From positions 612,472-676,471 of the forward strand of contig NMRA01000212.1 of NCBI GenBank assembly GCA_002633005.1: 64,000 nt of DNA. Reading direction: 5' to 3'. The notes beneath the pieces are model-generated. The model saw only the letters and a list, made by a program, of their open reading frames with translations. It searched no databases and had not been told where the DNA came from. The first letter of the stretch is position 1. Each line of letters begins with the position of its first letter. This document shows, piece after piece, positions 52,718-64,000 of the stretch. The translations under genes were made by a program, and so were the position numbers. Origin of the DNA: Phoronis australis (lineage: Eukaryota > Phoronida > Phoronidae).

Positions 52718-55700
52718 GTGGGTGTTCTTATTTACTAGTATTTTATTCATTATAATTAATAAGACATGGATGAGACATGAACTAACTTGTGTGTGCGTTC
52801 CTTCTTGAGCGCAAAAAGTTGATTTGAGCTTTAACATGGCATCTGTGGCAGTTGTCCCTACGTTCAGGCTGGCAAAAATGCACATTGTTCAAGACGAGCA
52901 CAGACTGAGACTTCCTGCTCAGTCACTTGCAAGTGGTTACGACCCAATTACTGAAGTAGCCAGCTAGGCGACGGCACAAAGCCCGTACGCCGAACGATTT
53001 GCTGCAAATTTTGCTTAACCCTGGTTAAAATATCAAAGTTACATTACTATATGTACCTTTGGAATGTGGATGGACACCTGTGGCTGTGGAGGTTGCCAGC
53101 CAGCTAGCTGTATGTCTTGTATGAAGCTATGAAGACTATCATCAAAATACAGCTAGGTACCACTGTGTGTAGACCCCAAAATTGCACACAGCCATGGTAG
53201 TTCTACTTGTCACCTCGCCGTGAAACTTTTGTATCAACATGTAAAGCTAAAGACCGGACAGGGTGCATGCAAAATCTGGGAATCAACCGACACTCACCTT
53301 GCCCGTTACATCCGTTCAAGTGCGAAACAATGCAATAAACGTCATTTGCTCGCGTAACTCTCCGCCTATTTTAACAATGAAAAGTATGTCGTCGTTTTGA
53401 AAACAGTACGCTCGTGTCACGGCAAGCGCCATTTCCTAAATTTTTGCAACAACTTCACAGCAGCAAAATTTGTTTTGAAATTCGGTTTTGCGGTATCAAA
53501 ATTCTAAAAACTTACAATGAAGTGAAACCAGTTCCAATACATTGTTGTGGCGTGTACGCAAGCTCGTGAAAGAACAACAGTTGATTGAAGAATCTGTGAA
53601 AAAAGAAACTGGCCAATAGGTGACGCAATATTTCATGGTGCCGAAAGCCGTCGCTAAAGATCGCTCCACAACTTTAGCAGCAGAATAACATTAGAACGCC
53701 ATTTTTTCCAACACCGTTTAATAATTTTGTTTACTCAAAGAAGACTATAGGTTTTAATGACACTAATTTTGTGTGTGATTTTATATTTAGTATACAGCTT
53801 TGTATCAAGGCTACTGTGGAGGCAGTTGTATTACTAGTAGTTGGAGTCTTTTATTAAAATTTATATCCTTCCAACTCGAGCAAATACTCCCGCCATCAAG
53901 TCCTTCATTCGGTCTAAGAAACTGAACACTGAATGCCATTACAGTCGACGTACTCGAGGTCAAACAGGAAGGTACAGAGTGTTGTGGAGAGGTCACCCGT
54001 CTGCATAATGCAGTAGACAATGACCACCGTCTTTAGCTGGCCCCAGTAGAGATGGTAAAGCTCCAAAAGCCGGAAGCTTTTCGGCAGATTATGCCTCACA
54101 CTGATTGAACCATCAAAGCCACAATGTTATAAGTGCCTTTTGTGCATAGAGGGACACCTTAGGAGATCATCGATGTCTAATTCCTTCCAACTAGAACAAA
54201 CACTCCCGTAACCAAACTTTCTTCAAGCAATCCTTTGTTCAGTTGTCTGAATTGGCAGCTGGCCATTTTTAACACTGCACATGCTCCTGGTGGCGCATTA
54301 TGAGACGTGAATTTTGGTCTTGCATAAACATTGGCTTTCCAGGATAGGTTTGTCATCAAAACGTTTTTGAAGAAATTTGCAATTTTTTACCCTCACATAA
54401 TAAAATACTTTCCATTTATGTGACCTTCATAAGAATTCACGAAGTCAACTTTCAAAAGAAATCTGCTGTTAATCCCAGTTTCAAAAATACTAACTCGGTC
54501 ATTTCCATTTCCATTGATAACGAGTGAAACGCAGTTGAGTGACTGCCAAATATGGACCTTACGTAGGTCAGTTTTGATTGATTCCCATAAGACACGGTTT
54601 CTCAAACCATGATCCTAACTTTTTAGCAAATTCACTTTTGTGTAAGAAAAAATAGATTTGTTTAAAAAGTGTTGATATTATTGCATCATCTGGGAATGAA
54701 AGTGATTAAGACCCAAAGTAATGTAATTGCAGTTGCACTTGTCGAGATCAAGAATGTTTTTGAAAGGGTAGACATTTTGTGAAAACAATATTTAGAAAGA
54801 GGTTTGCATGTATTGACTCATTTCATGATGATCGTCCGGTTTACTTGACATTGAATTTCACACCTGCTTATGATCTACAAAAATAGTTTTGTGTCTTTCA
54901 GCTACAGTATTTGTAAGCATGTATTGTCTGACATATTTCACATCTAGTCAGAACGCCATGCATTTTTTTGTTATTAGCTTTGGAGTGTAATGTTTTCTGT
55001 GTTATTACAAAAATCTGAAAGTCCCTAGCGTTATATGACAACTTGATCTTTGCAGGACGGACTGGATGATAGCCCTGACCTCTTGGAGGAAGATAAGGTA
55101 CGGTGAGGTTGTCCTTGGTAAACTGTTATTTGTCATATAAGATTTTGTTATTCTTGTGTTTATAAGTTTCTAAGTATGAAATATTCACAACTTTGAAAGA
55201 AGAAAAAAAATTATCTCTACAGTTGCTCTGTTGTCATTATACCTTTGTGCTATATTCTCAGTTGATGCACTGCACTACTTTAGACATAAAGAACCCCATG
55301 GTTGCAATTTGCAATGTGCTGTAGGTGTGGATATCAACAAATATCTATCAGTGTGTGCTCTTCACTTCTTAACATTGGGGTCCATTGGACCCACCTTCAT
55401 TAAAGAACCTCAGGATTGCAATCCTATACGTGCTGTATATGGATGTCGTCAAATATCTTCATCAGTGCACTACACTTCTAAACATTCAGGTCCATTGTAC
55501 CTCCCTTGAAAATTTTTTTGGGTTCCATGAAACTGCAGAAATCATTCAGAACATTCATTTTGGACAAAGTTTTAACCTTTGACGCAAGTAACACTTAGCA
55601 GAGTACACATACCATTCAGAGTTCATGACCCACGCAATGCAATTGTAGCGGGAGTGGTTTAAGAGAGTAACCAAGAGAATAAAGGGATGAATCTCAGTTT

Positions 55701-58700
55701 TAGTGTTGTTTCTTAGAGCCTAACAAAAATTGCATCCCAGGTGACCTCATAACGTCAACATTGGCCTTTTTTAGTTGGAGCGTCAAATGCTGCAAAATGC
55801 AACCTGGGGGATCTGTCTTATAGTTAGATTTTTGATACGAGTTGTTCAGTTGTGGTGTTGAGAATCTAAACAGTTGGAGGATAGGTTTAGTTATTGTTCT
55901 TACTATAATGTGTCGATTCCTTTCAGAAGACGAGATCAGAGAGTGTGGATATTCACACAGACACATCGTTGATGGTTGATATATCTGATGCTTTGAGTGA
56001 AAGAGACAAGGTCAAGTTCACAGTGCATACAAAGGTAACATCTGTTGAAGGTTTATGTAGTCTTGGCTTTGTGCTTTGAGATTAGAGCGTGACTTTGCAG
56101 CTGTATAAATTGATGTATGATGGAAAAGCTGTTTGACTTCCGAAATTTAGTTCCTTGTGAAAATTTAGTTATTTTAGGATCACCTTTGCCAAGGAAATCT
56201 GTTGAAATTAGCCAAAATGGGTGCATTAGTTTTCACTTCCGTGGGACCCATTCATGAAAGTATTTCCCTTAGGTTTTAGCAACTCTTTGAACTGTGGTAG
56301 TTGATCGGCCCTCAAGTCATGATACCAGACATAAGACAGCAAGAATTCTTGACTATGGACTAGAGTAATGTATGGATTTAGCCTTGATTTGGAAACACTT
56401 CAAGTTGAAACCAAATGGGAGGTTTTTGTAAATATATTAAAATGTGTGAATTATTACAATTGATTTCCTCAGTCATGCATTTAAGTTGAATTTTACAATT
56501 CTTGCGTCTTGTCTTTGATGCTCTCATGTACGATTTGTGAAATTTTCAATGATTACAGACTACACTCGCAAGCTTCCAGGAGCCAGATTTCTCTGTCGTT
56601 CGTCAACATGAGGAGTTTGTGTGGTTACATGACAGATATGTTGAGAACGAAGACTACGCAGGAATTGTGGTAGGTGAACGCGTATAATTCCCATCAGTTG
56701 AGTCCAAGCGGACCGAGAAATTTTATCCGAATAAGGGCCAAGTACACATATTACATCAACTGTGCCACAGAACTTTGTCCCAGTTAAGCAAAAAAGTACA
56801 ACTTAAGCATAAAGTGCGTTTTACTGTTGTGTCCATTTCTTAAGAGCAAATCAGTGTNTGCATACAAAGGTAACATCTGTTGAAGGTTTATGTAGTCTTG
56901 GCTTTGTGCTTTGAGATTAGAGCGTACTGATTAATTTAGTGCTTAAATTCCTAACATACAATTTTGAAAGTCATGAATTTGATTTCTCAATCACAACAAA
57001 CTATTGTTGCCAATTGGCTGAACTCTCTGCAAAGTTTCTTTCGTAATTCTTTCATCTTTGAGCCTGATGTTGATGTGACTGGGTAAAAGTAGAAAACCTT
57101 CAGGCACTGATTGCACTTTCACAGCACTTTGTACTTTGTCTATAGATTTCAAGAAGAACTGCTGTCCTCACGAAGCCTCTTTATCAGGAACATGGATTTT
57201 AAGCTCATTTAGTGTTGAGTGAAGCAGTTATGATAGACAGACTGACTTTGCAGCTGTATAAATTGATGTATGATGGAAAAACTGTTTGACTTCCGAAATT
57301 TAGTTCCTTGTGAAAATTTAGTTATTTTAGGATCACCTTTGCCAAGGAAATCTGTTGAAATTAGCCAAAATGGGTGCATTAGTTTTCACTTCCGTGGCAC
57401 CCATTCTTGAAAGTATTTCCCTTAGGTTTTAGCAACTCTTTGAACTGTGGTAGTTGATCGGCCCTCAAGTCATGATACCAGACATAAGACAGCAAGAATT
57501 CTTGACTATGGACTAGAATAATGTATGGATTTAGCCTTGATTTGGAAACACTTCAAGTTGAAACCAAATGGGAGGTTTTTGTAAATATATTAAAATGTGT
57601 GAATTATTACAATTGATTTCCTCAGTCATGCATTTAAGTTGAATTTTACAATTCTTGCGTCTTGTCTTTGATGCTCTCATGTACGATTTGTGAAATTTTC
57701 AATGATTACAGACTACACTCGCAAGCTTCCAGGAGCCAGATTTCTCTGTCGTTCGTCAACATGAGGAGTTTGTGTGGTTACATGACAGATATGTTGAGAA
57801 CGAAGACTACGCAGGAATTGTGGTAGGTGAACGCGTATAATTCCCATCAGTTGAGTCCAAGCGGACCGAGAAATTTTATCCGAATAAGGGCCAAGTACAC
57901 ATATTACATCAACTGTGCCACAGAACTTTGTCCCAGTTAAGCAAAAAAGTACAACTTAAGCATAAAGTGCGTTTTACTGTTGTGTCCATTTCTTAAGAGC
58001 AAATCAGTGTCGTTAGCTGATTTTCAAATTTGGCTACAGTGAGAGAAGCCTTTGATGTGAGATGACTCAGTAATGCCTGCAGCATTTTAAGAGTGATTTT
58101 TTCAGTGCTTGCTATCCGCGTGTATATCAATGTTGAGATCACCTGACATTTTGGTCAAAGTGAAGACGTCTGCTTTTTTCATTTTTCATCTGTTCCCTCC
58201 GTCAATGCAGTTTTTAGCATTTTCACTAGAAATACCATGTACCACAGCAGAGGACTCACAATTCCATTTGTTATGGCATAAGTATAAATTAATCCTCGAT
58301 GTTCTTGATAAAGTGACATAAATTTCAGTTTGTGGAAATTTCTGTTGAAGCCAATAGCCACTTACAGGGATTTGGGATTTTGAGAACCAGTTTGATGCCC
58401 ATTATGTGTTAGAGAAAACTGGTTCTCAATGTCTGGGACTCCTGTAAGTGATTATTACCAAACTGAGTTTGACTGAGCCAAATCCCAGGACTGCATTAAA
58501 CTGGTTTGCTGTAAGGCGTTGTTGCAACTAATCAATGTTACACTGTATTTACTGTAGATTCCACCGGCTCCTCCCAGGCCCGACTTTGATGCGTCGAGAG
58601 AGAAACTTCAGCGTCTCGGCGAGGGTGAAGGGACGATGACTAAAGAGGAGTTTGCAAAAATGAAGCAAGAACTTGAAGCGTGAGTATCTGAACACGCATC

Positions 58701-61700
58701 GGAACTTTTTTAATGTAGAATTATACTTGACTTTTTACTCAGTAATTAATTTGGAAATATACTCTTTATACGTCTAATTTCATGGATGAGGTTTAGTGTG
58801 TATGATGTATCATGTTATGGTATTGTCTTTAGTGCTTTGGCCAAAGTATTCTGCAAGTTTTTAATGGCTTTCGAATATTCTGTGGCCTGCAGGTTTTTAG
58901 ATTGGTCAAAGACTTGTTGACATTGTTTTGACCCAGTTCATTGTTTGGAAAGCTGCTTTAGCTTGATTTTCCTTGGCTTCAAAATCCAGGCACCAATACA
59001 TGTTCAGTATTCGCCAGGGACTCTACATAGTATTCAAACAAGATCCTCCATTCCAGCCTGTGAATTGTTAGTGTTACAACTCGCGCTCCACCTGCTTTCA
59101 CCTCTTCACCACGCTTTATACCGTCTACTGTCAGACATTGAGCATCTCTGTGTTTGAAATGTTGCACTGCACAATCAAGGGCTGGCTTGGATGACCATGG
59201 CCATTTCTGCCTGGGCAAATAGCAAGAACAGCAAAATATGTGCACTCTGAAATGAGCATCACAAATGAATGTTTATGCTTCTAAATAGTCCACCAAGACC
59301 TTAACAAACAAGGTCTTGTGTGGAGGTATGTTTAGTACATTTGTTGTCAATTTAATATGTTTTAGTAATTAAAATTCATCAATGAATCCATTTAGTTTAA
59401 TTACTACAGGTGTTTAGCTGTGTCTTAAATGCCCATAGTCAAACTAGCGATCTGACACAAAAACGCCCCATGCCTCCAATTTGCTTGTGTAGTGGTAGAC
59501 TCATTTTAAGTGGGTTGGACAGTGGTATGCGATATGAAGCTTGTTAAAACTGTTCACCTTTGATTTCATTTCAGTGAGTATTTAGCAACATTTAAGAAAA
59601 CAGTTGCCATGCATGAAGTATTTCTCCAGCGCTTAGCCGCACACAGCACCCTTAGAAATGATGTCAACTTTAAAGTTTTTCTCGAGTACAAGAAAGATGT
59701 AAGTTGTAGATCTGTTTATGGCAAGTTTTCAATAAACACCATGTGACCGGCCTTTATTTCGAACACTTTACAACTGCAGGCTCATGAGAATACGTTTGGA
59801 GTCACATTTAAACATTTTAGGATTTCCTAAAATGGGCAGTGTGGATATGTGCCAAATTTCAAAGTCGAGGCTTCATGAAAAACAACCTAGTTTATTTCAT
59901 CACAATTTAGGGCCTTTCTACGAAATAAAGTTCACTAACTGCAGTTAATAGTGTAGGCTCTGTTTCCGAGAGTACACCCAGGCTTAAACTTCGGGCGTAC
60001 TAGACAAAGAAAAAATATGCAGTCTTCTGAATATATGCCCAGTATAGGTTTTGTATAATTACTTCTTTAACCAAACAGTGATAAACTAACCAAGGTCATT
60101 GCAGCAGCTGACTCGAGCCAACTTTTTGTTCATTTTGGCATTAGTTGCAATCCATTAAATCAGTTTAAGAGCAGTTTCATTGACATACTGACATGTTGTT
60201 GTGGGAGTGTTTGTCTTTTTCTGAAACACAGCGTTTCAAATTTATGATATACCAAAAAAGTATGAGACTTTTTCGATCTACAAATTTCTGTTTGATATTT
60301 CATTCGTAATTTGCCAGGATTGCCATTTTTTTAAGTTCACGTAAATGGCAAACTCTGATTATAGTTTTACATTACTTTCATTCAGTCTGTGACTTGCTCT
60401 AGTTTGCATAAATATGACTGTTCACCTGTCACCTGCCTCTCTCTGTGTTGCAGTTGAGTGTAAGAGACAAGAATAGGACTGAGAAACTAAAGAGTTTTTT
60501 CAGTAATGTTACAAAGACTGCAGATGAAGTGCTATTAGCCAATCAGAAGGTAAACTTTTCTATTTCTTTTCTATTTTGTGGTGTTTATTAAACTCTGTCA
60601 TTTACCTTGTCATCAGAACTGAGTTTGAGACAAATAATTGTTATTTTTTTTATATTGAATGACGCTTGACCTTTGTTGAACAATTTGGTGACGGTTCCTC
60701 TGATTGCTCAGTTGATCGGTCAAACTCTCGTGCGAAAGTAACCCAACATACACAGTTTTTTACTGGCTGAAGCAGTTACAGATATTGGGTTATGAATTTC
60801 TTTCATCACTTTGACTAAGCTGACATAAGTATACTCTTCCCATGCATTCTCACAAACACAAGAATTTCAGACACATTTGATTTCATAAACAACATATTCC
60901 TTGTGAGTCACTCCGTCTTCTCAGTTGACCTCTGTGTCCTGACCTCTGTGTCCTGACATGATGTATATTTTGTGATTTAAGGAAGTAAACTATCGAACAC
61001 ATCTGTATCTGCTGTGAATTTTGGTGTTTTGCATGTTCAAGTATTATTCATTTCCTAGTGTTTCTGTACGTTTGATCTTGATTAGCTCACAGTCCAGGAA
61101 AAAAGGCCGTGCAAGAATATGGTGGTTTGTTGAGTATTAGATAAAACTGATGCATACTGCAGTGTCTTGATTCATCTATTCCCCAGTCATGTAATATTTG
61201 ATGGAGACCTCCAACTGTGTCTGCTTTGGTTTTTTTAAGACATGGTTACTACAATTACAAGTATGTGATCTTACAAAAGTGCTTCTTTCTTTGACGCATG
61301 ACTTGTTCAGCCAGTGTTGTGGTTTTCATCTGCTGATTTGTGTCTTACACGACAGGACTCTGACGAATTCTTTGAGCAAGAAAAGAGCTTTCTCGTGGAA
61401 TATCACACAAGAATCAAGGAAAGCACATCAAAAGCTGATAAAATGACGCGATGTCATAAAAGTAAGTGTCTTTCATGTCTGAAAAGTTGCTAAGCATGAG
61501 CAAGAAGCTCCATCTAGTGTTAGAGCATGGAACTGCTGTTTTTATCGGTAAGGCTGAATGCCATAATGGTTTTGGGGTATAAAATGACTACACGTTTCAG
61601 CTCACTGCTTTCAGCTTGCTATGTTAAAGATTAGTCGTTTCCTAAATGATATATAATTTCCAATCTAAAAAAGGTACTAGTAGGACAAATTTTATAAGTG

Positions 61701-63698
61701 ATAAACTGTCTCGAGTGTTTATCGCAAACATTTTAAGTCTGGTTTCCATGCCACCTGTTGGCGACATCACATGACCTATTGAATATATGTTGAATATGTG
61801 TGAATATGTAAATCTTAAACTGGCATGGAAATGTAGATCACAAACAACTTAAGGTCTGGTCTGCATGACACCTGTTGGTCACATCACTTAACCTATCGAA
61901 TATAAGTTTTAAAAAGATCTCTGGCCCGACCAGGACTCGAACCTGGGTCCTTCTGCTAACTGTGCAGACATTCTAGTCCACTGAGCCATTGGGACCACTG
62001 GTCGAACACAGAAATCCAATCAAACTTAGTAGTGGGCATCCCACCAGTTTAAGATTTACATATTCACATACACTCAGGAGTTCAAGGGCGGAATGCCTAC
62101 TATTAAGTTTTAAAAGCCAATTTCCCATAAATCCCTACTCCGTGGTCTGCTGTTTCATAGACACGTAAAAACGTCAATATCATTTCCCTGTTCATTGCCT
62201 CATAGCAGTTCATTCAATTAAATCTTTATGTTCAGATGTTGCTGACTCCTACATCCGCATTTCATCGGGAATGGTGCAGTTGGCCACACTGGAGAACACG
62301 AACCTGGACAGGTAGGTTGTCACCTTAACCATGGCTGTGTTAAAGCCATGTTCTTGAAGTTATGAAATGCAGTTGCATGTGCAAAACAACATTGTGGTGA
62401 AATATTAATTTAATGCATATCATCGATAAGCCTCTGTAATGTAAAACTGGTTATCTACGATCTTAATAAACCACCTCAACTCTCTCTAAGTGATATATCG
62501 AAAAAAACTAAGCCGTGTCAACCATTAAAAGTATGTATTTTCTGAAAGGTGAAAGATCGCAGATTCTAAAAATATGCTTTATGCTTCTTAGCACTGTGTT
62601 TTTGTTATTGTCACGGGACCACGTTTTTTAAGTCAAATTTTTATGTGCAAGATAGGTACATTCATAGCAAAAAAACCTCACAGCTGATTTTACTAAATTA
62701 AAAAATTTTTTTAAATGAAAACTATATGTCTCAAAATCATAACAGCTGCATTGTGTAGACTCAAGGCAATTGCAAGAAAAGTTCTGTGCGATCTTGTTGT
62801 TAGCTTGCAATGTGTAGCAGCATTTTGTGAAGATATGCATAATCCTACTTTTTTGCGAGTTCCAATTGTCTGTGGAATTCACCCTTGGACATTTGAAGTA
62901 ATTTTGTGACGTAACACCTGGAAATTGAACTTTTCAGAACATCAGTGATGACTACATTACAAACAGCTCAAATGAAGTATTTATTTTCACCGTTATTTCT
63001 TGTCCATTCCTGTCAGTTAAGTTTGTTGTTCGCAAATTTTTTAATATTCCCAAGCAATTTCTTACTGTGCATTTCTACTAAATTGTAGGTTATTTCAGAA
63101 AGTTGCAGACACTTTCGAAAGAGCACGAGTGAGTATTGCCAAAGGGGTTTGTTAGTTGAGGGCGTTACACTAAACATTGTGTAGCTCTTTAAATATGAAA
63201 TGTTTCTTGTGGTCACAAAGCCAACGTTGCAAACATGCCACCAAGTCACATATGTGTGGAGGCTATGTCTTGGAAGTTATCGTAAGTTCAGAGCTAGACA
63301 GGAATGCTGGCTTGTTGATTTAAAATCAGATGGCACATTTTTGAAAATCTCCATTTATGATTTGAACTGTTTTGATGGAAGCTTTTAGTTGTTGATAAAA
63401 TGATATGTCAACAATTTATACGCAGCTTATTTCACAGGATGTTTTTTTGCAACTTAAGTCCTCTTTGCTGTACGTTATTTTACAGTGCACTGTACCTGTG
63501 TCGATATAATTGCAGAAACTTGAGGGCAGGGTAGCCTCAGATGAAGACTTGAAACTGTCTGATACTTTGCGCTACTACCAGCGAGACTCATCAGCTGCTA
63601 AAGACTTACTGTATAGAAGGGCTAGGGCCTTGGCAAATCTGACTGAGGCTAACCAAAAGTTAGATAAAGCGAGAGCAAAGAATAAGGACGTACAAAGT
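52712..63698 (+). CDS. SNX6: SNX6/SNX5-type PX-BAR sorting nexin (3' end outside window)
   Basis: Retromer-linked (ESCPE-1) sorting nexin that recognises cargo tails and bends endosomal membranes with SNX1/2. Exons: 52712-52717, 55056-55097, 55927-56034, 56559-56669, 58558-58679, 59575-59698, 60454-60549, 61356-61461, 62236-62311, 63089-63128, 63516-63698; 1014 nt, 338 residues so far, phases 0,0,0,0,2,0,0,1,2,0,0. Human SNX6 is 406 residues, so about 70 remain beyond the window. [46 protein letters not shown] and DEDLKLSD place it in the SNX5/6/32 group, closest to SNX6 ([17 protein letters not shown]). Probably the single pre-vertebrate ancestor type. A second copy of exon 4 at 57712-57822 is judged an assembly artefact and left out. 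Confidence 0.93.
52718..55055 (+). other. sorting nexin intron 1
   Basis: 2.3 kb; 5' leader of MGME1 could overlap its start. A 43-codon frame starting at 52836 ([10 protein letters not shown]) has no recognised relatives. Nothing else seen. Confidence 0.45.
55056..56034 (+). CDS. SNX6: sorting nexin exons 2-3: N-terminus and start of PX
   Basis: Exon 2 (55056-55097, after CTTTGCAG) encodes [14 protein letters not shown]; exon 3 (55927-56034, after CCTTTCAG) encodes the strand [20 protein letters not shown] that opens the PX domain. Both are phase 0 at each end. Confidence 0.9.
55291..55508. repeat. diverged tandem duplication in sorting nexin intron 2
   Basis: 55291-55398 and 55409-55508 share the order GAACC, TTGCAAT, GTGCTGTA, CAAATATCT, TCAGTG, CACTTCT, AACATT, GGTCCATTG at matching spacing with many substitutions. 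Confidence 0.6.
56024..56857. repeat. haplotype copy 1 around exon 4
   Basis: 56024-56090 equals 56859-56925, and 56091-56857 equals 57244-58010, with rare single-base differences. It ends at N 56858. Confidence 0.88.
56559..56669 (+). CDS. SNX6: sorting nexin exon 4 (PX core), first assembled copy
   Basis: Encodes [20 protein letters not shown] then [17 protein letters not shown], phase 0 at both ends. In this subfamily the usual PI3P-binding Arg-Arg-Tyr is replaced by RQH, in line with the reported lack of canonical PI3P binding. The same exon with flanks recurs at 57712-57822. Confidence 0.92.
56858..56858. other. single undetermined base (assembly join 3)
   Basis: An isolated N between two near-identical copies of the exon 4 region. 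Confidence 0.85.
56859..58010. repeat. haplotype copy 2 around exon 4, with 318-bp insertion
   Basis: Same as copy 1 but with an extra 318 bp at 56926-57243, which is unrecognised. It begins inside exon 3 (TGCATACAAAG|GTAACA). Confidence 0.88.
57712..57822 (+). other. second assembled copy of exon 4, probable false duplicate
   Basis: The same as 56559-56669 with its introns. Splicing both copies in would keep frame but would repeat 37 residues of the PX fold. It lies in a block that starts at N 56858 with the last bases of exon 3, so it is best read as the second haplotype. Confidence 0.85.
58558..59698 (+). CDS. SNX6: sorting nexin exons 5-6: PX with helical insertion
   Basis: Exons 58558-58679 and 59575-59698. 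[20 protein letters not shown] then [20 protein letters not shown] and [20 protein letters not shown] encode the proline-rich loop and the long helical hairpin that only SNX5/6/32 insert into PX and that binds cargo tails. The PX ends about residue 170 with FLEYKKD. Confidence 0.92.
58680..59574 (+). other. sorting nexin intron 5
   Basis: 0.9 kb with no recognisable feature. Introns 6 (59699-60453) and 7 (60550-61355) are likewise empty of recognisable elements. Confidence 0.5.
60454..63698 (+). CDS. SNX6: sorting nexin exons 7-11: linker helix and BAR domain (partial)
   Basis: Exons 60454-60549, 61356-61461, 62236-62311, 63089-63128 and 63516-63698. They encode [20 protein letters not shown], the amphipathic linker region, then helical [40 protein letters not shown] and [20 protein letters not shown] through [13 protein letters not shown]. 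Heptad-like helices fit BAR. The final donor is AAAGT|GTAAGT, so the last helix continues in exons beyond 64000. Confidence 0.92.
61733..61915. repeat. two copies of the CCACCTGTTGG repeat
   Basis: Copies at about 61733-61790 and 61850-61915 share TAAG-TCTGGT, CATG-CACCTGTTGG and ACATCAC with the hairpin at 46587-46678. The strand between them holds the inverse motif AATATGTAAATCTTAAACTG. Confidence 0.6.
61923..61996 (-). repeat. tRNA-like sequence (tRNA pseudogene or SINE head)
   Basis: On the minus strand a 74-nt cloverleaf can be drawn: acceptor arms GGTCCCA and TCGGGCC (6 of 7 pairs counting wobble), anticodon stem TCTGC/GCAGA with loop ACAGTTA, and T arm CCAGG-TTCGAGT-CCTGG with a perfect B box. 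The D arm is poorly paired and position 33 is C rather than U, so it is probably not a working tRNA; the formal anticodon would be AGT. It lies next to dispersed repeats, suggesting a SINE. Confidence 0.5.
62312..63088 (+). other. sorting nexin intron 9
   Basis: 0.8 kb with no recognisable feature. Confidence 0.5.
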
Positions 63699-64000
63699 GT
63701 AAGTTGTGTCTAAGACAGGTTAGATAAAAGCTTTCATTTTTTTGTGGGACAGATTTGAGAGGGGGGAAGGGGAAGGGACGGAGGGAGGGTTTTAAGAATT
63801 GCATATTTATATACATTGGACATGAATTGGAATTAATAGCATGAATAAACAAGTAAACCTATTAACATCTTTATATAAAATAAAGTGGATAAAGTGGTGC
63901 TACATGTCAGAATTGTCATATTTAAGCTATAAATATGTAATTAACAAATACTGAAGATGGGCATAAGACGGATTAAGTTAAAAAGATATTATTTTTGGGA
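63699..64000 (+). other. start of sorting nexin intron 11, runs off the window
   Basis: A purine-rich stretch at 63755-63790 (GGGGGGAAGGGGAAGGGACG) and AT-rich sequence; no exon seen. Confidence 0.5.

Noticed and set aside
52697-52885. Minus-strand frame with [13 protein letters not shown] as an upstream MGME1 first exon
   Set aside because: Its donor (CAA|GTTAGT) is phase 0, but the acceptor at 51322 needs phase 2, so it cannot join in frame.
52836-52967. 43-codon frame starting [10 protein letters not shown] just after the sorting nexin first exon
   Set aside because: The junction of ATGATG to exon 2 already gives the family N-terminus; no donor or relative supports this frame.
57712-57822. 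Second exon 4 as a genuine duplicated or mutually exclusive exon
   Set aside because: The copy is nearly identical including intron flanks, and sits after an N within a larger allelic block that restarts inside exon 3.

Overview
This window is animal nuclear DNA: it has GT-AG introns of 0.1 to 7 kb, short coding exons, moderate AT richness, abundant small transposon-derived repeats, microsatellites and no prokaryotic gene organisation. Three genes can be reconstructed exon by exon. One unduplicated SNX5/6-type gene, an ALK/LTK-type receptor with two MAM domains, and compact introns fit an invertebrate deuterostome (amphioxus, hemichordate or echinoderm grade). I cannot name the species from sequence alone.

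Layout. (1) 1120-43095, plus strand: a 27-exon receptor tyrosine kinase of the ALK/LTK family, about 1415 residues. Its order is signal peptide, N-terminal domain, LDLa-like, MAM, LDLa, MAM, glycine-rich domain, Cys-rich juxtamembrane module, transmembrane helix, kinase, tail. All exon junctions keep phase and the coding sum is divisible by 3; one donor (exon 12) is weak. (2) 46236-51348, minus strand: MGME1, the mitochondrial PD-(D/E)XK exonuclease, four coding exons, converging on the receptor gene. (3) 52712-63698 and beyond, plus strand: an SNX6/SNX5-type PX-BAR sorting nexin, eleven coding exons visible, 3' end outside the window. MGME1 and the sorting nexin are head to head with about 1.4 kb between start codons, the arrangement recalled for human MGME1 and SNX5, which suggests a deeply conserved bidirectional pair.

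The rest is intron and intergenic DNA with several small repeat families: a 40-76 bp hairpin element with target-site duplications, a TCTCGCG-containing inverted-repeat element, two copies of a 280-bp inverted-repeat element, GGCGGAT-ended elements, a mariner-like element, tRNA-like sequences, a LINE fragment, and 41-bp, 31-bp and 4-bp tandem arrays.

Three single-N gaps (14169, 33377, 56858) each sit inside a near-identical local duplication. The best reading is that two haplotypes were joined end to end in assembly. One of these falsely duplicates sorting nexin exon 4. The most biologically interesting observations are the extra degenerate LDLa exon near the receptor N-terminus, apparently copied from the receptor's own LDLa exon and lacking exactly one disulfide pair; a receptor tail without any tyrosine; the ancient MGME1-SNX pair; and a minisatellite that multiplies a splice donor.
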